A DNA stretch of 64,000 bases, from positions 1,594,501-1,658,500 of the forward strand of contig JAGMUV010000002.1 in assembly GCA_020744425.1 (NCBI GenBank), read 5' to 3'. The notes under the pieces are model-generated. The model had not been told where the DNA came from, searched no databases, and worked only from the letters and a program-made list of their open reading frames with translations. The stretch's first letter is position 1. Every line of letters starts with the position of its first letter. Positions 53,859-64,000 of this stretch are shown in pieces. This stretch comes from Dactylonectria macrodidyma. Taxonomy: Eukaryota; Ascomycota; Sordariomycetes; Hypocreales; Nectriaceae. Both the position numbers and the translations under genes were made by a program.

Positions 53859-55800
53859 ATGGACGATTACATGTTCCGCTACTACGTCAATGAGTGTCGC
53901 GTCGTCCAAGAAGACACCAGCTACCTCGAGATCCTCAATTACTCGGTGCGCAAAACGAGCTTCGCTCAGCCGCAATTGAACGCTTTGCTGATGGTGCCCT
54001 TTTTTGTTCCAGGATCCCTTCTACAACTCGCTGGAAGAGCACGCGCTGCCTGACGATGAGTTTGATAACTTTCTGCACCGACGGGTATGTGACCAATAGA
54101 GCGCCTCAGCTTGGAATTATATGAGAGACTGACGGTATGTCCATGTTATAGGGCGTCTTTGCGCCACCAGACAACCAGCGCCCGGGCACGAAGCTGCTTA
54201 GCGGTGTCCGGTTGATGTAAGCCTCACCACTATCATCAAACCTCCCGAGATTTGTTAACACGGTCGAGCTCAGAATCCAAAAGAATGCCAAAGACAAGGA
54301 CACGTTCATGCCCAAGGTCATCTCCCTCCCTAAAGACACGTACGAGTCCATGGTCCGCACCTTGAACCTGCCGTTCCGCGCCATCGAGACGACGGCTGTT
54401 GTCGGCCCTTTCTTCTGGTCCTCGCACGACCAGGACGATGAGGATCCTCATTTGCGTGAGTTCAGACTTGAGAATAACTCATTCCACTCAGTCTCGTAAT
54501 TCAATGCTAATTCCCCTGCCCAGAAATTATCCATCGCAAGTCGGACGTCCGCAAAAAGGGCAGGACGCGGGGCTGGGAGGTGATGCTCTCCCACTCCTTC
54601 AGCACAAACATCACCACCGGCTTCATCAAGGGCACGCCCTCGTCGGATATCGAAAAGTCGCTCATCCACCTCAGGGCCTGCGCAGCTCAGGCCGGCCACC
54701 CGATGCTGCTGCCCATTATCATCCTGTCCTACGACCTGTCGCCCGTCAACGACCAGAAGCAGCGAGACGCCCGCGACTGGCTGCGACGCCTCGAGAACGC
54801 CGTCAGCTTGCGCAACGAGGTCGAGGAGCACGAGCAGTACTTTCAGGACGGGCTGATGGAGGTCGACGGCCTGAATCGTGATCTTGTCGAGTGTCACGGT
54901 CACGTCCTGTGGAAGCGGCCCCAGGCCTATCTAGCCCTGGCTAAAGAGATGGAAAAGGCCATGGACAGCTTTCAGTCTACGCGGGTAGCCATGATCCGGG
55001 TCCAAGACGACCTCAGGGACGAAGATGTCTCCAAGTATCAACAGGACTCGGCCATACGCAGCCACCGCAAGGAAATCGACAAGCTGCACCGGAGCATGCT
55101 CGCCCGCATCGACTTTTACAAGGTCAAGCTCACCGGTCTGGAAAACTACATCCACACCACGCTCGAGCGGCTAAAGGTCCAGCGTGAAGCAGTAAGTCAG
55201 AAGAATCTGCTCTCCATCACCTCCCCCGCGCTGAATTGGCTGCTAATGTCATCGAAATACAAAGCTATACAACATCATGTCCCAACGCGAGGCCAGGTTG
55301 AACCTGCAGATTGCCGGTGAGCAGCGAAGAATTGCCCATGCGAGCAAACGCGACAGCACGGCCATGAAGACGTTGTCGCTCATGGGCGCCCTCTTCCTCC
55401 CGGGCACGTATCTGGCGTCCGTCTTTAGCATGACGTTTTTCAACTTTGAAGAAGGCATGCTCTCCTCCCCTCATCTCTAACTCTCCAACTCTATCCGTAA
55501 CTACGGGCTTCCCATATATGCACATATATAACTAACCAGCTTTTCTTGTTTTCAGGCGCCAACCCCGTCGTCTCCGTCCAGCTCTGGATCTACTTTGCCG
55601 TCACGGTCCCCATCACCGCCGTCATCGTCGCCGCCTGGATGTGGATCGACAAGCACCGCGCCAAGCAGGCGAAGCGGGACGACGCCGTCCTCGAGAGGGA
55701 CATTGAGATCATGGAGCGCGAAATCATGTTTCACTTGCGCAAGCGCACCATGAGCAAGACCAACACCTGGAACAGCCTCAGCGGGACCACAAAATCCTAG
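53859..55800 (+). CDS. CorA-like magnesium/metal transporter
   Basis: This is a probable CorA-superfamily cation channel of 502 residues. Seven exons: 53859-53945, 54013-54084, 54152-54216, 54274-54455, 54524-55191, 55265-55454 and 55556-55800, all in phase. A long soluble N-terminal domain with coiled-coil helices (about residues 235-360) precedes two C-terminal membrane segments: about 392-415 (TLSLMGALFLPGTYLASVF) and 428-450 (VQLWIYFAVTVPITAVIVAA). The classical GMN loop after TM1 is not present; the position reads SMTFFNF, as in many fungal CorA-like proteins, so Mg2+ specificity is not assured. Intron 6 (55455-55555) has a GC donor, the only one that keeps the protein open. The short tail is basic and cytosolic by family topology. 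Confidence 0.87.
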
Positions 55801-56679
55801 TTGACCTTTCTCCCACCGAGCTGTTTCGTCCTGAGGCCAGAGATTTGTGGACGGCTGGCTGACAGCGGTTCGAGTAAAACAGGTCCAAGACACCTGTGGC
55901 TCAGAGGCTAGGGTCTTCAAGTCCGGACAGTCCTTTCTTTCTATTCTTCCTCTTCTTCCGCGCAGTATGACTTATGACTTATGAACATCGACACCAGTAC
56001 AGAAACACGTATGACGACATGAGACGTTATGATACAGTTGCTACATGGAGTCTTTTAACGGGAGGGGGGATTCAGATATAATAAAACCGCTTCAGTCTTT
56101 CTATCTCGTACTGTCTAAGTCTTGAGCGTTCTAATTCCTACGTTATATATCATCCAATTCTACAGTACTCGTAACAGACCGATCCTACAAGAGGAATAAC
56201 GAAACCAGTCGCCGGGCTACCGATTCGGGTTAAAAGTATCCGTACACTCCCACGTCTTACACTAGGCAAAACCAGCAACCTTTATACCATTAAGAAATAG
56301 CACTTAGACATATTAACAGTTATGTAAATATTTCGGATTCTTTAGGCTAATATGCTAGATCATACTCATACTTAAAACTGCTTCATATATAATGTCAATC
56401 ATAGGATCTCAACATAAAGATGTTAAGTCCTAGCGTAAAAGTAGGAATGTACAGAGACTTTTGGCCTAAGACCGTAACTAGCCTGTAACACCGTGGCAGC
56501 AGCTTCGGTAGTTTCTTTGCACGAGCCGCCGCCAGAAAAAGCAATATCCCAAACTCCATGGCAATGCCCTCATATATGCCAATTCTACCCAGTACCAATT
56601 ATACCGGCATGTCCAAACCCGAACCAGTGGCCGAGGAATAACAGACAACGGTCTTCAACAACATGAGCAGGGACACGTT
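55801..56679. other. AT-rich convergent intergenic island
   Basis: This lies between the CorA-like stop and the LMBR1-protein stop. From about 55950 to 56480 the sequence is clearly AT-richer than its surroundings, with frequent TpA steps. A rough hand count over 56101-56400 gives about 40 TpA and 28 ApT, compatible with an old RIP-mutated repeat. No gene or terminal repeat is recognisable. Confidence 0.55.
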
Positions 56680-58822
56680 TCATATGCGAACTTGGCCCTC
56701 TCCCGATCCGCCACCAAACCATCTCCTGAAGTCTGGCCCAGACGAACTACTGCTTGACCCTCCAGCATTATCATCGGCACCCATCCACTTGGGTTTCTTT
56801 ATTCCTTGCCCAAAGTCCTGCATCCATTTAGGTGTCTCGATGCCATCCATAGTGTTCTTCATGCGGTGGCCGAATATCTGGAATAAGTTGTCGTCTTGAG
56901 GTGGCTCATCGTCCCATAAAGGACCATGGGCCGATGGACGGTTGTTCCTGGGCAAGCGGGCGGGGGATCTGGCAGGCGAAGAGGCTGAGTTATGAGTGGA
57001 GGGAATGGAAAGCACAGGGGCAGAACGTCCGCCAGAAGATAATCTAGCGATGGCCTCCTCACGACGACGAAGAATAGTGCTGCCACCCAGTTCTCTGTTG
57101 ATGAGATCCCGGCCCTCGCGCCATGAGCCAGTACCGTAGCCTGAAGTGTTCTCTTCGTCATCGTCGATGACGTCCATCCCCACAAACAAACGCTTGACCT
57201 TTCCGTAAATGCCGAAGAGGGTAGCGAGGACGGGGAACAAGACAACAACTGGGAAAAGATCGTCAAACCAGTGGCTAAGTGGCGTCAGGTTGATGAATTC
57301 GCCGAGAAACTTCTGGAAGATGGTCTTCTTATAAACGTCCTTCGACAGGAAGGTCATGAAGTTGTACGAGAGCGGAATAGTTAGCTTGGCGACCTGCATG
57401 GCGTACCAAAATGCCGACTCATGAGCTGTGTTTCGTCGTACAAGAGCTCGGCCACGCCAGACTTTGACTTCAGTCATTGAAATGAGTGCCGCCGCGCACA
57501 TGTAGCAGATCCAGAATGAAGAGATGAGCTGACCTGCGAACCCAACTTCGGCTCTGTCACCAACCCAGTGGTGGATGACAGTAAGTCTGATGACGGAGAG
57601 CTTGGGAAACGCGACCTTAACCATCTCAGACCACACAATGCAAGCCGAGGCCGCCGCCAAAAAAATACCAAACAGAATCTGCGCGTAGGGCAGTATGTGG
57701 TAATAGTACAGGTAGCGGGTGTAGGGCGTAAAGATGGTGGTCCTTTCCCATATTCCCCCCTGGGAGTTAGTGTCACCAAAGTCTAGCTTTTTCGATGCCG
57801 CGGAATCCAGAATGGTCTGTGTCTGCGCAGCCTCTTCGACCAGGTCGCTCCAGGCATTGACGTATCGAGATCTGGCGTGTTTCGCACGGGAGAGCTTTCG
57901 TGTGAGATCGGCAAGGTACTTTTCAGTGATGACGTGTGGTAGAATTGCAGTTTCAGCGCCGCCACCAAATCGACCAGTTTGTGGCTGGGCCTCTGGCATA
58001 TTGGCCATTTCCTGAAGCTCCTCGATCCAGTCCCTAAAGTCCATAGCGCTGCCCACCTTGCGTCGGCCGAGCTCAGCAACCTGGGCCTCGATATCTTCCA
58101 GGCTCATGAGCGAATCTTCCATTTGCTCATAGACTTTGGGTGCCTTGGATTGGAGTCGGCGCAATCGGTTACTAATTCTAGCACCTCGTATCAGGCGCCT
58201 CGGTATGGAGACTAAGCCGTGGCCCATGAGATAAATGGCTAGAACCAAACCCCAACAGTAAGCCAAGGCCATGATGAGACCTTTGACAGCAACGACGCGG
58301 AACCCGGCGTAAAAGAAGTAGTAGATTAGACCGATGGAGCTGAAGCCTAGGACCGTAATGTGGAATTGCGCGTTACTCCGGAGTGAGTAGAGGAGTTTGT
58401 CCATAGGCTCACGGTAGCCGGCATCGGAGTATTCGGCGAGGATAGGGAGGATAAACCTGGGGAGGGAGGATATTAGCAGGAGTAGAGTGTATCAATGCAA
58501 TACGCCCGTACCAAGTCAAGGCGAACGTGAGCCAGTAAGTAATTCTCCACGAGACCAGGATGACCCTTTCGGGAAGCCATATACCCCGCGTAGCCTCATC
58601 ACCAGGAGTTGCGCTCGAAGCGAGGTCGACGGGGACGAGGAGAATGACGATCGAGGGGAGCCAGAGGGCGAAGAAAATCGGGACGAGATAAAAGGCCGGC
58701 GTCGTTCGGAGAGGGAGATAATATCGTAAAATCAAGAGGACAACGAGAGATATTGTCAACAGCGCAAACAGTGAGAATATCTCTGAGCCAACAGGCGACG
58801 AGCTGCTTGTGATCTGGATCAT
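56680..58822 (-). CDS. LMBR1-domain (LMBD2-like) membrane protein
   Basis: This is a polytopic membrane protein of 695 residues of the LMBR1 family, members of which sit in plasma or lysosome/vacuole membranes. Exons are 58822-58512 and 58456-56680, with a 55-nt phase-2 intron (gtacgg donor, cccag acceptor). The N-terminal third has several membrane segments (for example IFSLFALLTISLVVLLILRY and VLGFSSIGLIYYFFYAGF). A cytosolic charged/coiled region follows at about residues 200-350 (MSLEDIEAQVAELGRR), then further membrane segments. The last 170 residues are disordered, Ser/Pro/Arg-rich and Gly-rich. No transport substrate is known to me for fungal members. It is head to head with HAT1 across 430 bp. 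Confidence 0.9.
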
Positions 58823-59252
58823 GGCGAAGGCTCGAGGCGCAAATCCATGAGTGCTGGTTGATGAAGCCTAGAGATGTTGCGTGAGCATGGATCCGGCCGT
58901 TCCTGACCTTTGCGACGGCAGGGGCACAGGCCCACTTTCACTCGCGCAGTCAAGTCTACTACGTACCTACCTGCGCGCTAGGCAGCATTACATCATCCCG
59001 ACCCGCCGCCACCAGAGTTAGACGCCTCAGAGATGAGGCAGAAAGCTAGTGTTAATTGAATCGCGTGCAGGACGCGAGAAACTGCGCCAAACGGGGCGCG
59101 TTGGTGAAGCAGCCAGCTTTCTTTGCGACAGAACAACCAAACTGTGCCCGCATCTCACACAAGACACCTTGCTCCACGTCCTCTCTCATCACATCAAACC
59201 GCATCACCTCTCAATCATAATCCATACTCTGGAATCTCCCGAACCGACAAAA
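58823..59252. promoter_or_regulatory. 430-bp divergent promoter, LMBR1 protein and HAT1
   Basis: This interval between two divergent start codons holds both promoters. A CTACGTACCTACC-type element lies near 58957-58972, and the HAT1 side is CA/CT-rich. No gene is visible. Confidence 0.55.
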
Positions 59253-60824
59253 ATGGCTGCTTTGTCAACCGCAGAGGAGTGTGAGTGTATCCCCTGCAGA
59301 CCTACGCCTCCTCTCTCAGGCGCATCAATGCTGATTTACTTCCCTAGGGCTGGCCAACGCCAACGATACCATCAACATCAGCCTTGTCGCACCCTCCAAG
59401 TCCGGGCTCCAGAATATTGCGACCTTCCATCCCAAATTCACCTACTCCATCTTCGGCGAGGAGGAACAAATCTTCGGCTACAAGGATCTCAAGATCAGCT
59501 TGCGATATCGTGCTAATGACATGCGCCCTCATCTCAAGACCACCTACAGCAAGAAGTTCAAGCCTATCGGTGACGCCGAACCCACTGATATTGTCGAGAT
59601 ATTGCAAGAAGGGAAGCATCTACCTAAGAGTACGTACAGGCATCCTTACTGTGAAGCATCAGGTTTGCTAACATTCAATCAGTCGCATTCGTTAAGGGAA
59701 ACGACTTCGAGGATAGTTCTAAGCAGATCAGCGACACCTGGACGCCCCCTGGCACACTTCACACAACCATCGATACCCCAGAAGGCCAATACGAAGTATG
59801 GCGCGGAAACTTGGCCGACCAAGCCGTGAAGCAGCTGAACACTCGCCTCCAAATATTTGTGCCCTTTTTTATCGAAGGAGGCAGCTACATTGGACAAGAT
59901 CCTGAATCAGACTCAGCTGAGCTAGATTTGTCTGATGCGGACCGATGGACCCTCTTCTTTTTGTATCAAAAGCAAAAGGTGGCGGGTGATCCTGAAAAGA
60001 GCAGTTACACATTCGTGGGATACGCTACCATCTTCCGCTTCTTCTATTTCCAGCCCCCTACGCCGCCTGCATCACCTAAGGGCGAGTGGGAGCTTCCAAC
60101 TGGCGATCTCGACTTGAACGAGCTACCTTGCAGAACCAGACTGTCCCAGTTCATCATCCTCCCCCCTTTCCAAGGCAAGGGAGTCGGTGCCCGCCTTTAC
60201 AAGACCATTTTCGAACACTACCACAAATACCCCCAGACTCATGAGTTCACAGTCGAGGACCCGAATGAGGCATTCGACGACCTGCGCGATGTCTGCGACT
60301 TGGAGTTCCTTCGCACTATTCCTGAGTTCGACGCACTGCGCGTCGACCCCAGCGTAACCATCCCCAAAAAAGGCGCCATCCCGCGACTCATTCTGGGAGG
60401 AGAAAACCTCGAACGCATTCGACTGCAAGCCAAGATTGCTCCTCGGCAGTTTTATCGAGTTCTCGAAATGCACCTCATGTCGAAGCTGCCAGACTCGGTG
60501 CGACCCAGCATGGCGCTCGATAGTGAAGTTCCATCTCCCACAAAGGCGGACAATCACCAGGAGCGACTCTGGCAGTTAATTGTCAAGCAGCGCCTCTACC
60601 GACACAACAAGGACGTCCTATCCCAAATAGAGCCCAACGAACGCATCGAGAAGCTGCAGCAGACACTCGGCGGTGTTGAGCTAGAGTATGCCCGGATCCT
60701 AGCGGCATTCGAACGTTCGACAGGTCACTCTAAGCCACAATCGACCGCGGCTAATGGCAAGCGGAAGCTAGAGGACGACTCGGCTTCGGGTTCAAGCAAA
60801 AAGGCACGCGTGGAGGATGCCTAA
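59253..60824 (+). CDS. hat1: Histone acetyltransferase type B catalytic subunit HAT1
   Basis: HAT1 acetylates newly made histone H4 on Lys5 and Lys12 before deposition, working with Hat2. Exons are 59253-59280, 59348-59629 and 59683-60824, with introns of 67 and 53 nt, giving 483 residues. The N-terminal domain begins EEWLANANDTINISLV and contains FHPKFTYSIFGEEEQIFGY. The GNAT fold carries the acetyl-CoA-binding motif QGKGVGARLY at about residue 267, preceded by RLSQFIILPPF. The block VEDPNEAFDDLRDVCD follows and is family-typical. The C-terminus has a bipartite-like basic signal, GKRKLEDD...SKKARVEDA, suggesting nuclear import. The first exon codes only nine and a third residues; the join restores the conserved Trp. 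It converges on the proline gene with 409 bp between stops. Confidence 0.96.
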
Positions 60825-61233
60825 ATTCGGCAGGCGCATGCATTCGGAGAATTTCGGGTTGAGGTTGGAGAACATCGGCGTAGCCAACTAGACATCTGTG
60901 TAAACCCAATTCATATTATGCTAAAGCAAATGTACCTGTATCCCCCCCGTTCTATGTAAACTAGCAAAAGTGAGTACTGCGTCTAAAAACCTGCCGCAAG
61001 GCCTGCCAAGTGCTAAACAAAACAAGGAAGAAGTTGGCGTTAGGTGAAAGAGGGCCAAGCTCAGTTCGAGGGTTGTCGACCGATTTGGATTCCGACTCTA
61101 CAACTGAAGCTGGGTTGTCTTCATTGGCCAGCTCGGAAGCGAGGTCGCCACCCGACTCTAGACAGGACTCAACCACAGACTTCGGTTGAGCCTCGCCTAT
61201 TGACACTTCCCCATCTTTCTGATGGTCGTTGAT
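60825..61233. other. Convergent intergenic, HAT1 and P5C reductase
   Basis: This 409-nt interval holds only the two 3' flanks. Nothing else is visible in it. Confidence 0.6.
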
Positions 61234-62484
61234 TCATTGGAAGCCCGAGCTTCCAAACCTTGTCCCGTTCACCTGCTCTGCGCCCTTTCCAAGCTGACTT
61301 GCCACCACAGCAGCTTCTCGCACCGCCCTGGCAACAGTTCCTCGGACTCGTCCCTCTTCCAGGACCAACACTCCTCCAATGGTGCAACCGCCGGAGGTGC
61401 AGTTCTTCTCACGGAGGAGCGCAGGGTGCTCGCCATTCTGGACCAGACCAGTCATGCCCCTCATGGTCTGCACAGCCATTCGCTGAGCGTCATGGCGAGG
61501 GATACCCATGGCCACGGCACCGTCAATAGCGGCTTCGAGGACCAGGGCGAAGAAAGCCGGACCGGAGGCACAGAGGGCGGTTGAGGCATCCATGTTGGCG
61601 GCTGGGAGATAAGCAACTTCACCGATGCGCTTGAAGATCCAGGTGACGAGACCCTCGGTAGCGGGATCCAGGGGAGGGTTGGTGGTAGCAACGACAGTCA
61701 TGGACTCGCGGATGACGGCAGCGGTGTTACACATGGCGCGAACAATGCGGCATCTGCCATCCTCAGCAGGGTCCTTGTTAGGGACAGCGCCGTGGAGGGC
61801 AATCTCGATGTCTTCGACAGTCACACCAGCTGCGACACTGATCAAAAGCTTGCCATGAAGTGCCTTGGCGATGCCATGTTCGCTGAGGATCTCCTTGACT
61901 GAGCCAGCCTTGCAGGATAGAAGGACGACCTCAGCCTGCTGGACAGCGGCCAGGTTCTCGTTGTGGACAACCTTGAGAACGGACGAGTGCTCCCACAGCG
62001 TTCCTTTAACGCGCTTGGCGCCAGCAGCCGTGTTGACGCAAGCGATGAAGCGCGAGGGAAGCCGCTGGGGCACCTCCTCCATGGGGGTTGAGGCTCCGGA
62101 CCTGGGCGTTTGCAGGGGCTTAGGGCCTTGCATCTCGGAGAGCGACGTCAGGATGCCGCTGAGAATGGCAACGCCCATGGTACCTGTGCCAGACGGCCCG
62201 ATAATGAGTAACCTGGGCCTTCCACAAAGAGAAGAGAATGAATGGGGACGGGGATGGATGGATACCATCCCTACGGTACAGTACTAATAGAACATCTACA
62301 CCAATACGGCGGACAGTACCGATACCGGAGACGTAGAATCCATCTTCACTGCCGCGGACATAGAAAATAACTTACCGCAGCCAAGGACGGCCATGGTGAG
62401 GTCGGTCGACCCGTTAGAGCCATATGGTGTGAGGGCCATCATCTTGGGCAAAGATGTGAGGCTTGTGGAGCTAGAAAGGGGCAT
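61234..62484 (-). CDS. pro3: Pyrroline-5-carboxylate reductase (proline synthesis)
   Basis: This enzyme reduces pyrroline-5-carboxylate to proline with NAD(P)H, the last step of proline synthesis. Exons are 62484-62376 and 62183-61234, with a 192-nt phase-1 intron that splits the dinucleotide-binding motif AVLGCG|TMGVAILSG at about residues 31-45. The product is 352 residues, longer than bacterial ProC (about 270), because of a Ser/Pro insertion after the first helix (TPRSGASTPMEEVPQRL). The C-terminal dimerisation domain contains ANMDASTALCASGPAFFALV and ends in the conserved TSGGCTIGGVLVLEEG and VRGTVARAVREA. The start could be M1 or M15/M16 (MMALTPYGSNG); I give the upstream ATG. The C-terminus has no peroxisomal signal. 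Confidence 0.94.
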
Positions 62485-63891
62485 CGAGGCGGGGAGTAGT
62501 GAAGGGGAAGAAAACAATGGCAGAAATAGGGTGCACGACAACAACAACACTAATGAGTTGTTTTCGACGAGCAGTACCCAGGTAGGTAGTAGGTTGTAGA
62601 GTAGATAGAGGCTAGTGGGGAGGGGGAAGCAGAAAATGATAGAGAGAGAGAGGACGAGAAGAGATGTGAGAAGTGAGAGGTTTATATAAAGGAAGACTGG
62701 GCGAGACACAAAGGGAAAAAAGATTTGCAACTGAGGGCATAAGAACGGGTTTCTCGCCCGACCTGTTTACCTTGCCTTCCCTACCTTACCTCACCTCTTG
62801 GGAAAATTGGCTGGCAGTAAGGAGCCTCCGCTGCCCAATGCACGGCGTCCCCGTATACAAAAAAGTCGGCAGAAACGGATAGGGGCCAACCTGGAAAGTT
62901 GAGGGCAAATGAGAGCTTGTGCTGGGCCAAAGTCTCACCACCCGGGTCAACGCGTCAGGAGATGATGAGGCCTCGACGATGCGTGTTATTTTCGCATGGG
63001 CTTCCGATTCTTTCCCAACTGAGAAGCTGGCTCCGCCCCGCGAAACAGCCTTGGTGGCACTTGCCCCCCAAGGACCGCCGGTTGTGTGCAGGAAGGTGCG
63101 GTGCGAGCCCCTGGATTGTTCCCGCCTGGCCAGGCAAAACGCTTACTTCACCGGAATCCGGATGCGGCTAGGCTGCTGTACTACACCTTTCGGCACTCCC
63201 GGCCCGGTGTCTAGGGGCAGGCATGTTACTGTTCATGGCTGTGCGATGTATTTGCTGTGTGATGGATCACTTTCTGTATGATGGCTGAATGCATGCAGGT
63301 AAGACGAGACGAGACAAGAAATACCTATGGCAATGTCCGGTATCATACGGGGACGGCTTGAGGAAGCCTCGCGCCGTCTTTTCTGGCATGACTGTATCCA
63401 GTAAGTATCCAGTACGGTGTGGAGAGGATCAGGAACAACACCAAAGCAGTCAGCGGGGATGAGGCATGCACAGGTACCACGTATCTAGTTTGTGTGTGGG
63501 CAGGTGAACCCTGGTCTGGGAATCCACTCAGACGATAGCTCCTTGTCATCGTCAAACTTCCCCCAGACTCTAGGACTCCGGGTCAACTCAGGGCCTTACG
63601 CCAAATCCAAATGTCTTTTGACGTGTATATTGCTAAAGACACAGATCTTCTTCTCGCCTACTTACAAAACAGCATACTCATCTAACCATGACCAAGGTAA
63701 GGGAACATATGACGACAGCCCTCGTCTGGGGATAACTTTTTCTTCGCTCCGTGGCATATCATGACCCTCCCCCACTGACAAACTGCCTCTTCGTTGATAT
63801 TCAGACAAACTGCACAAAAGGAAATAATTGATGGCTATGCCGCCTCGTGAGTTTCCGCGCACTTCCCGCCAGTGCTAGTATTCGCTGGGAA
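62485..63891. other. Intergenic upstream of P5C reductase
   Basis: This contains the proline-gene promoter and the 3' flank of the gene at the right edge, which is also on the minus strand. A GGTA tract lies near 62580-62595, and a purine-rich stretch (GAGAGAG) at about 62640-62665. Short open frames are unrecognised. Confidence 0.55.
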
Positions 63892-64000
63892 TTAGAACCG
63901 GTGCGACTTGCTCTTCGCGCGCCACGCCGTGAAGCCCACGTACGCACCGCCCACGACGATGATGAAGAGGATGATCTTGGTGAAGAACCAGGTCCAGCTG
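63892..64000 (-). CDS. C-terminus of a single-pass membrane protein (partial)
   Basis: Only the last 35 codons plus the stop are inside the window; the gene continues beyond position 64000. The visible part is one hydrophobic helix, WFFTKIILFIIVVGGAYVGF, followed by a short basic tail ending AKSKSHRF. This layout, an aromatic-flanked transmembrane helix with a short cytosolic tail ending in an aromatic, is like type I cargo-receptor proteins such as fungal L-type lectins (VIP36/Emp47 group). That identity is a guess from the tail alone. The stop TAA is at 63892-63894. No splice signal is needed in the visible part. Confidence 0.6.
   Translation of the reverse strand, partial: SWTWFFTKIILFIIVVGGAYVGFTAWRAKSKSHRF

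Overview
The window is nuclear DNA from a filamentous ascomycete, most likely a Sordariomycete (Hypocreales or a close order). Nearly every gene has short GT-AG introns of about 50-200 nt. Gene spacing is typical of these fungi, non-coding DNA has pyrimidine-rich leaders and TAGG/CCTA and TACTTCGTA-type repeats, and all recognisable proteins are closest to filamentous-fungal versions as I remember them. No tRNA, rRNA, CRISPR array or intact transposon was found. I rebuilt nineteen protein genes, one cut by the right edge. Exon joins were chosen by splice consensus, reading phase and conserved protein sequence.

Left part (1-30 kb): G-protein gamma subunit (-); a 3.9 kb intergenic region; eIF3a/Tif32 (+); a polyprenol-reductase-like DFG10/SRD5A3 protein (+), meeting an ALKBH6-like dioxygenase (-) tail to tail with 23 bp between stops; a large ankyrin/coiled-coil protein resembling the Set3-complex subunit Hos4 (+); the DRG1/Rbg1 GTPase (+); then a 7.5 kb stretch without a supportable gene, before a CENP-B-type HTH protein (+) at 29.2-31.0 kb.

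Middle part (32-48 kb): a PXA-domain protein (-) split by an apparent 1.7 kb intron full of tandem repeats; Mss51 (-), head to head with the SF3b subunit Rse1 (+) across 267 bp; a RING-like/LysM/UBA-like protein (-); an NSRP1-like splicing protein (+); Tim13 (-); and a medium-chain enoyl-reductase-like oxidoreductase (+).

Right part (48-64 kb): the PKA catalytic subunit (+) behind a 3.2 kb upstream region; a CorA-like transporter (+) with a GC-AG intron; an AT-rich, TpA-rich island; an LMBR1 membrane protein (-) head to head with HAT1 (+); pyrroline-5-carboxylate reductase (-); and the last 35 codons of a single-pass membrane protein (-).

Most genes are housekeeping: translation, splicing, mitochondrial import and COX1 expression, chromatin, proline and dolichol synthesis, and cAMP/G-protein signalling. 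They do not form a pathway cluster, and I see no convincing new multigene system. The points most worth a second look are the 1.7 kb repeat-filled PXA intron, an apparent one-base frame break at an ALKBH6 splice donor inside the iron-binding motif, the 7.5 kb gene-free region with clustered TACTTCGTA nonamers, the AT-rich island, and the RING-like/LysM/UBA architecture.
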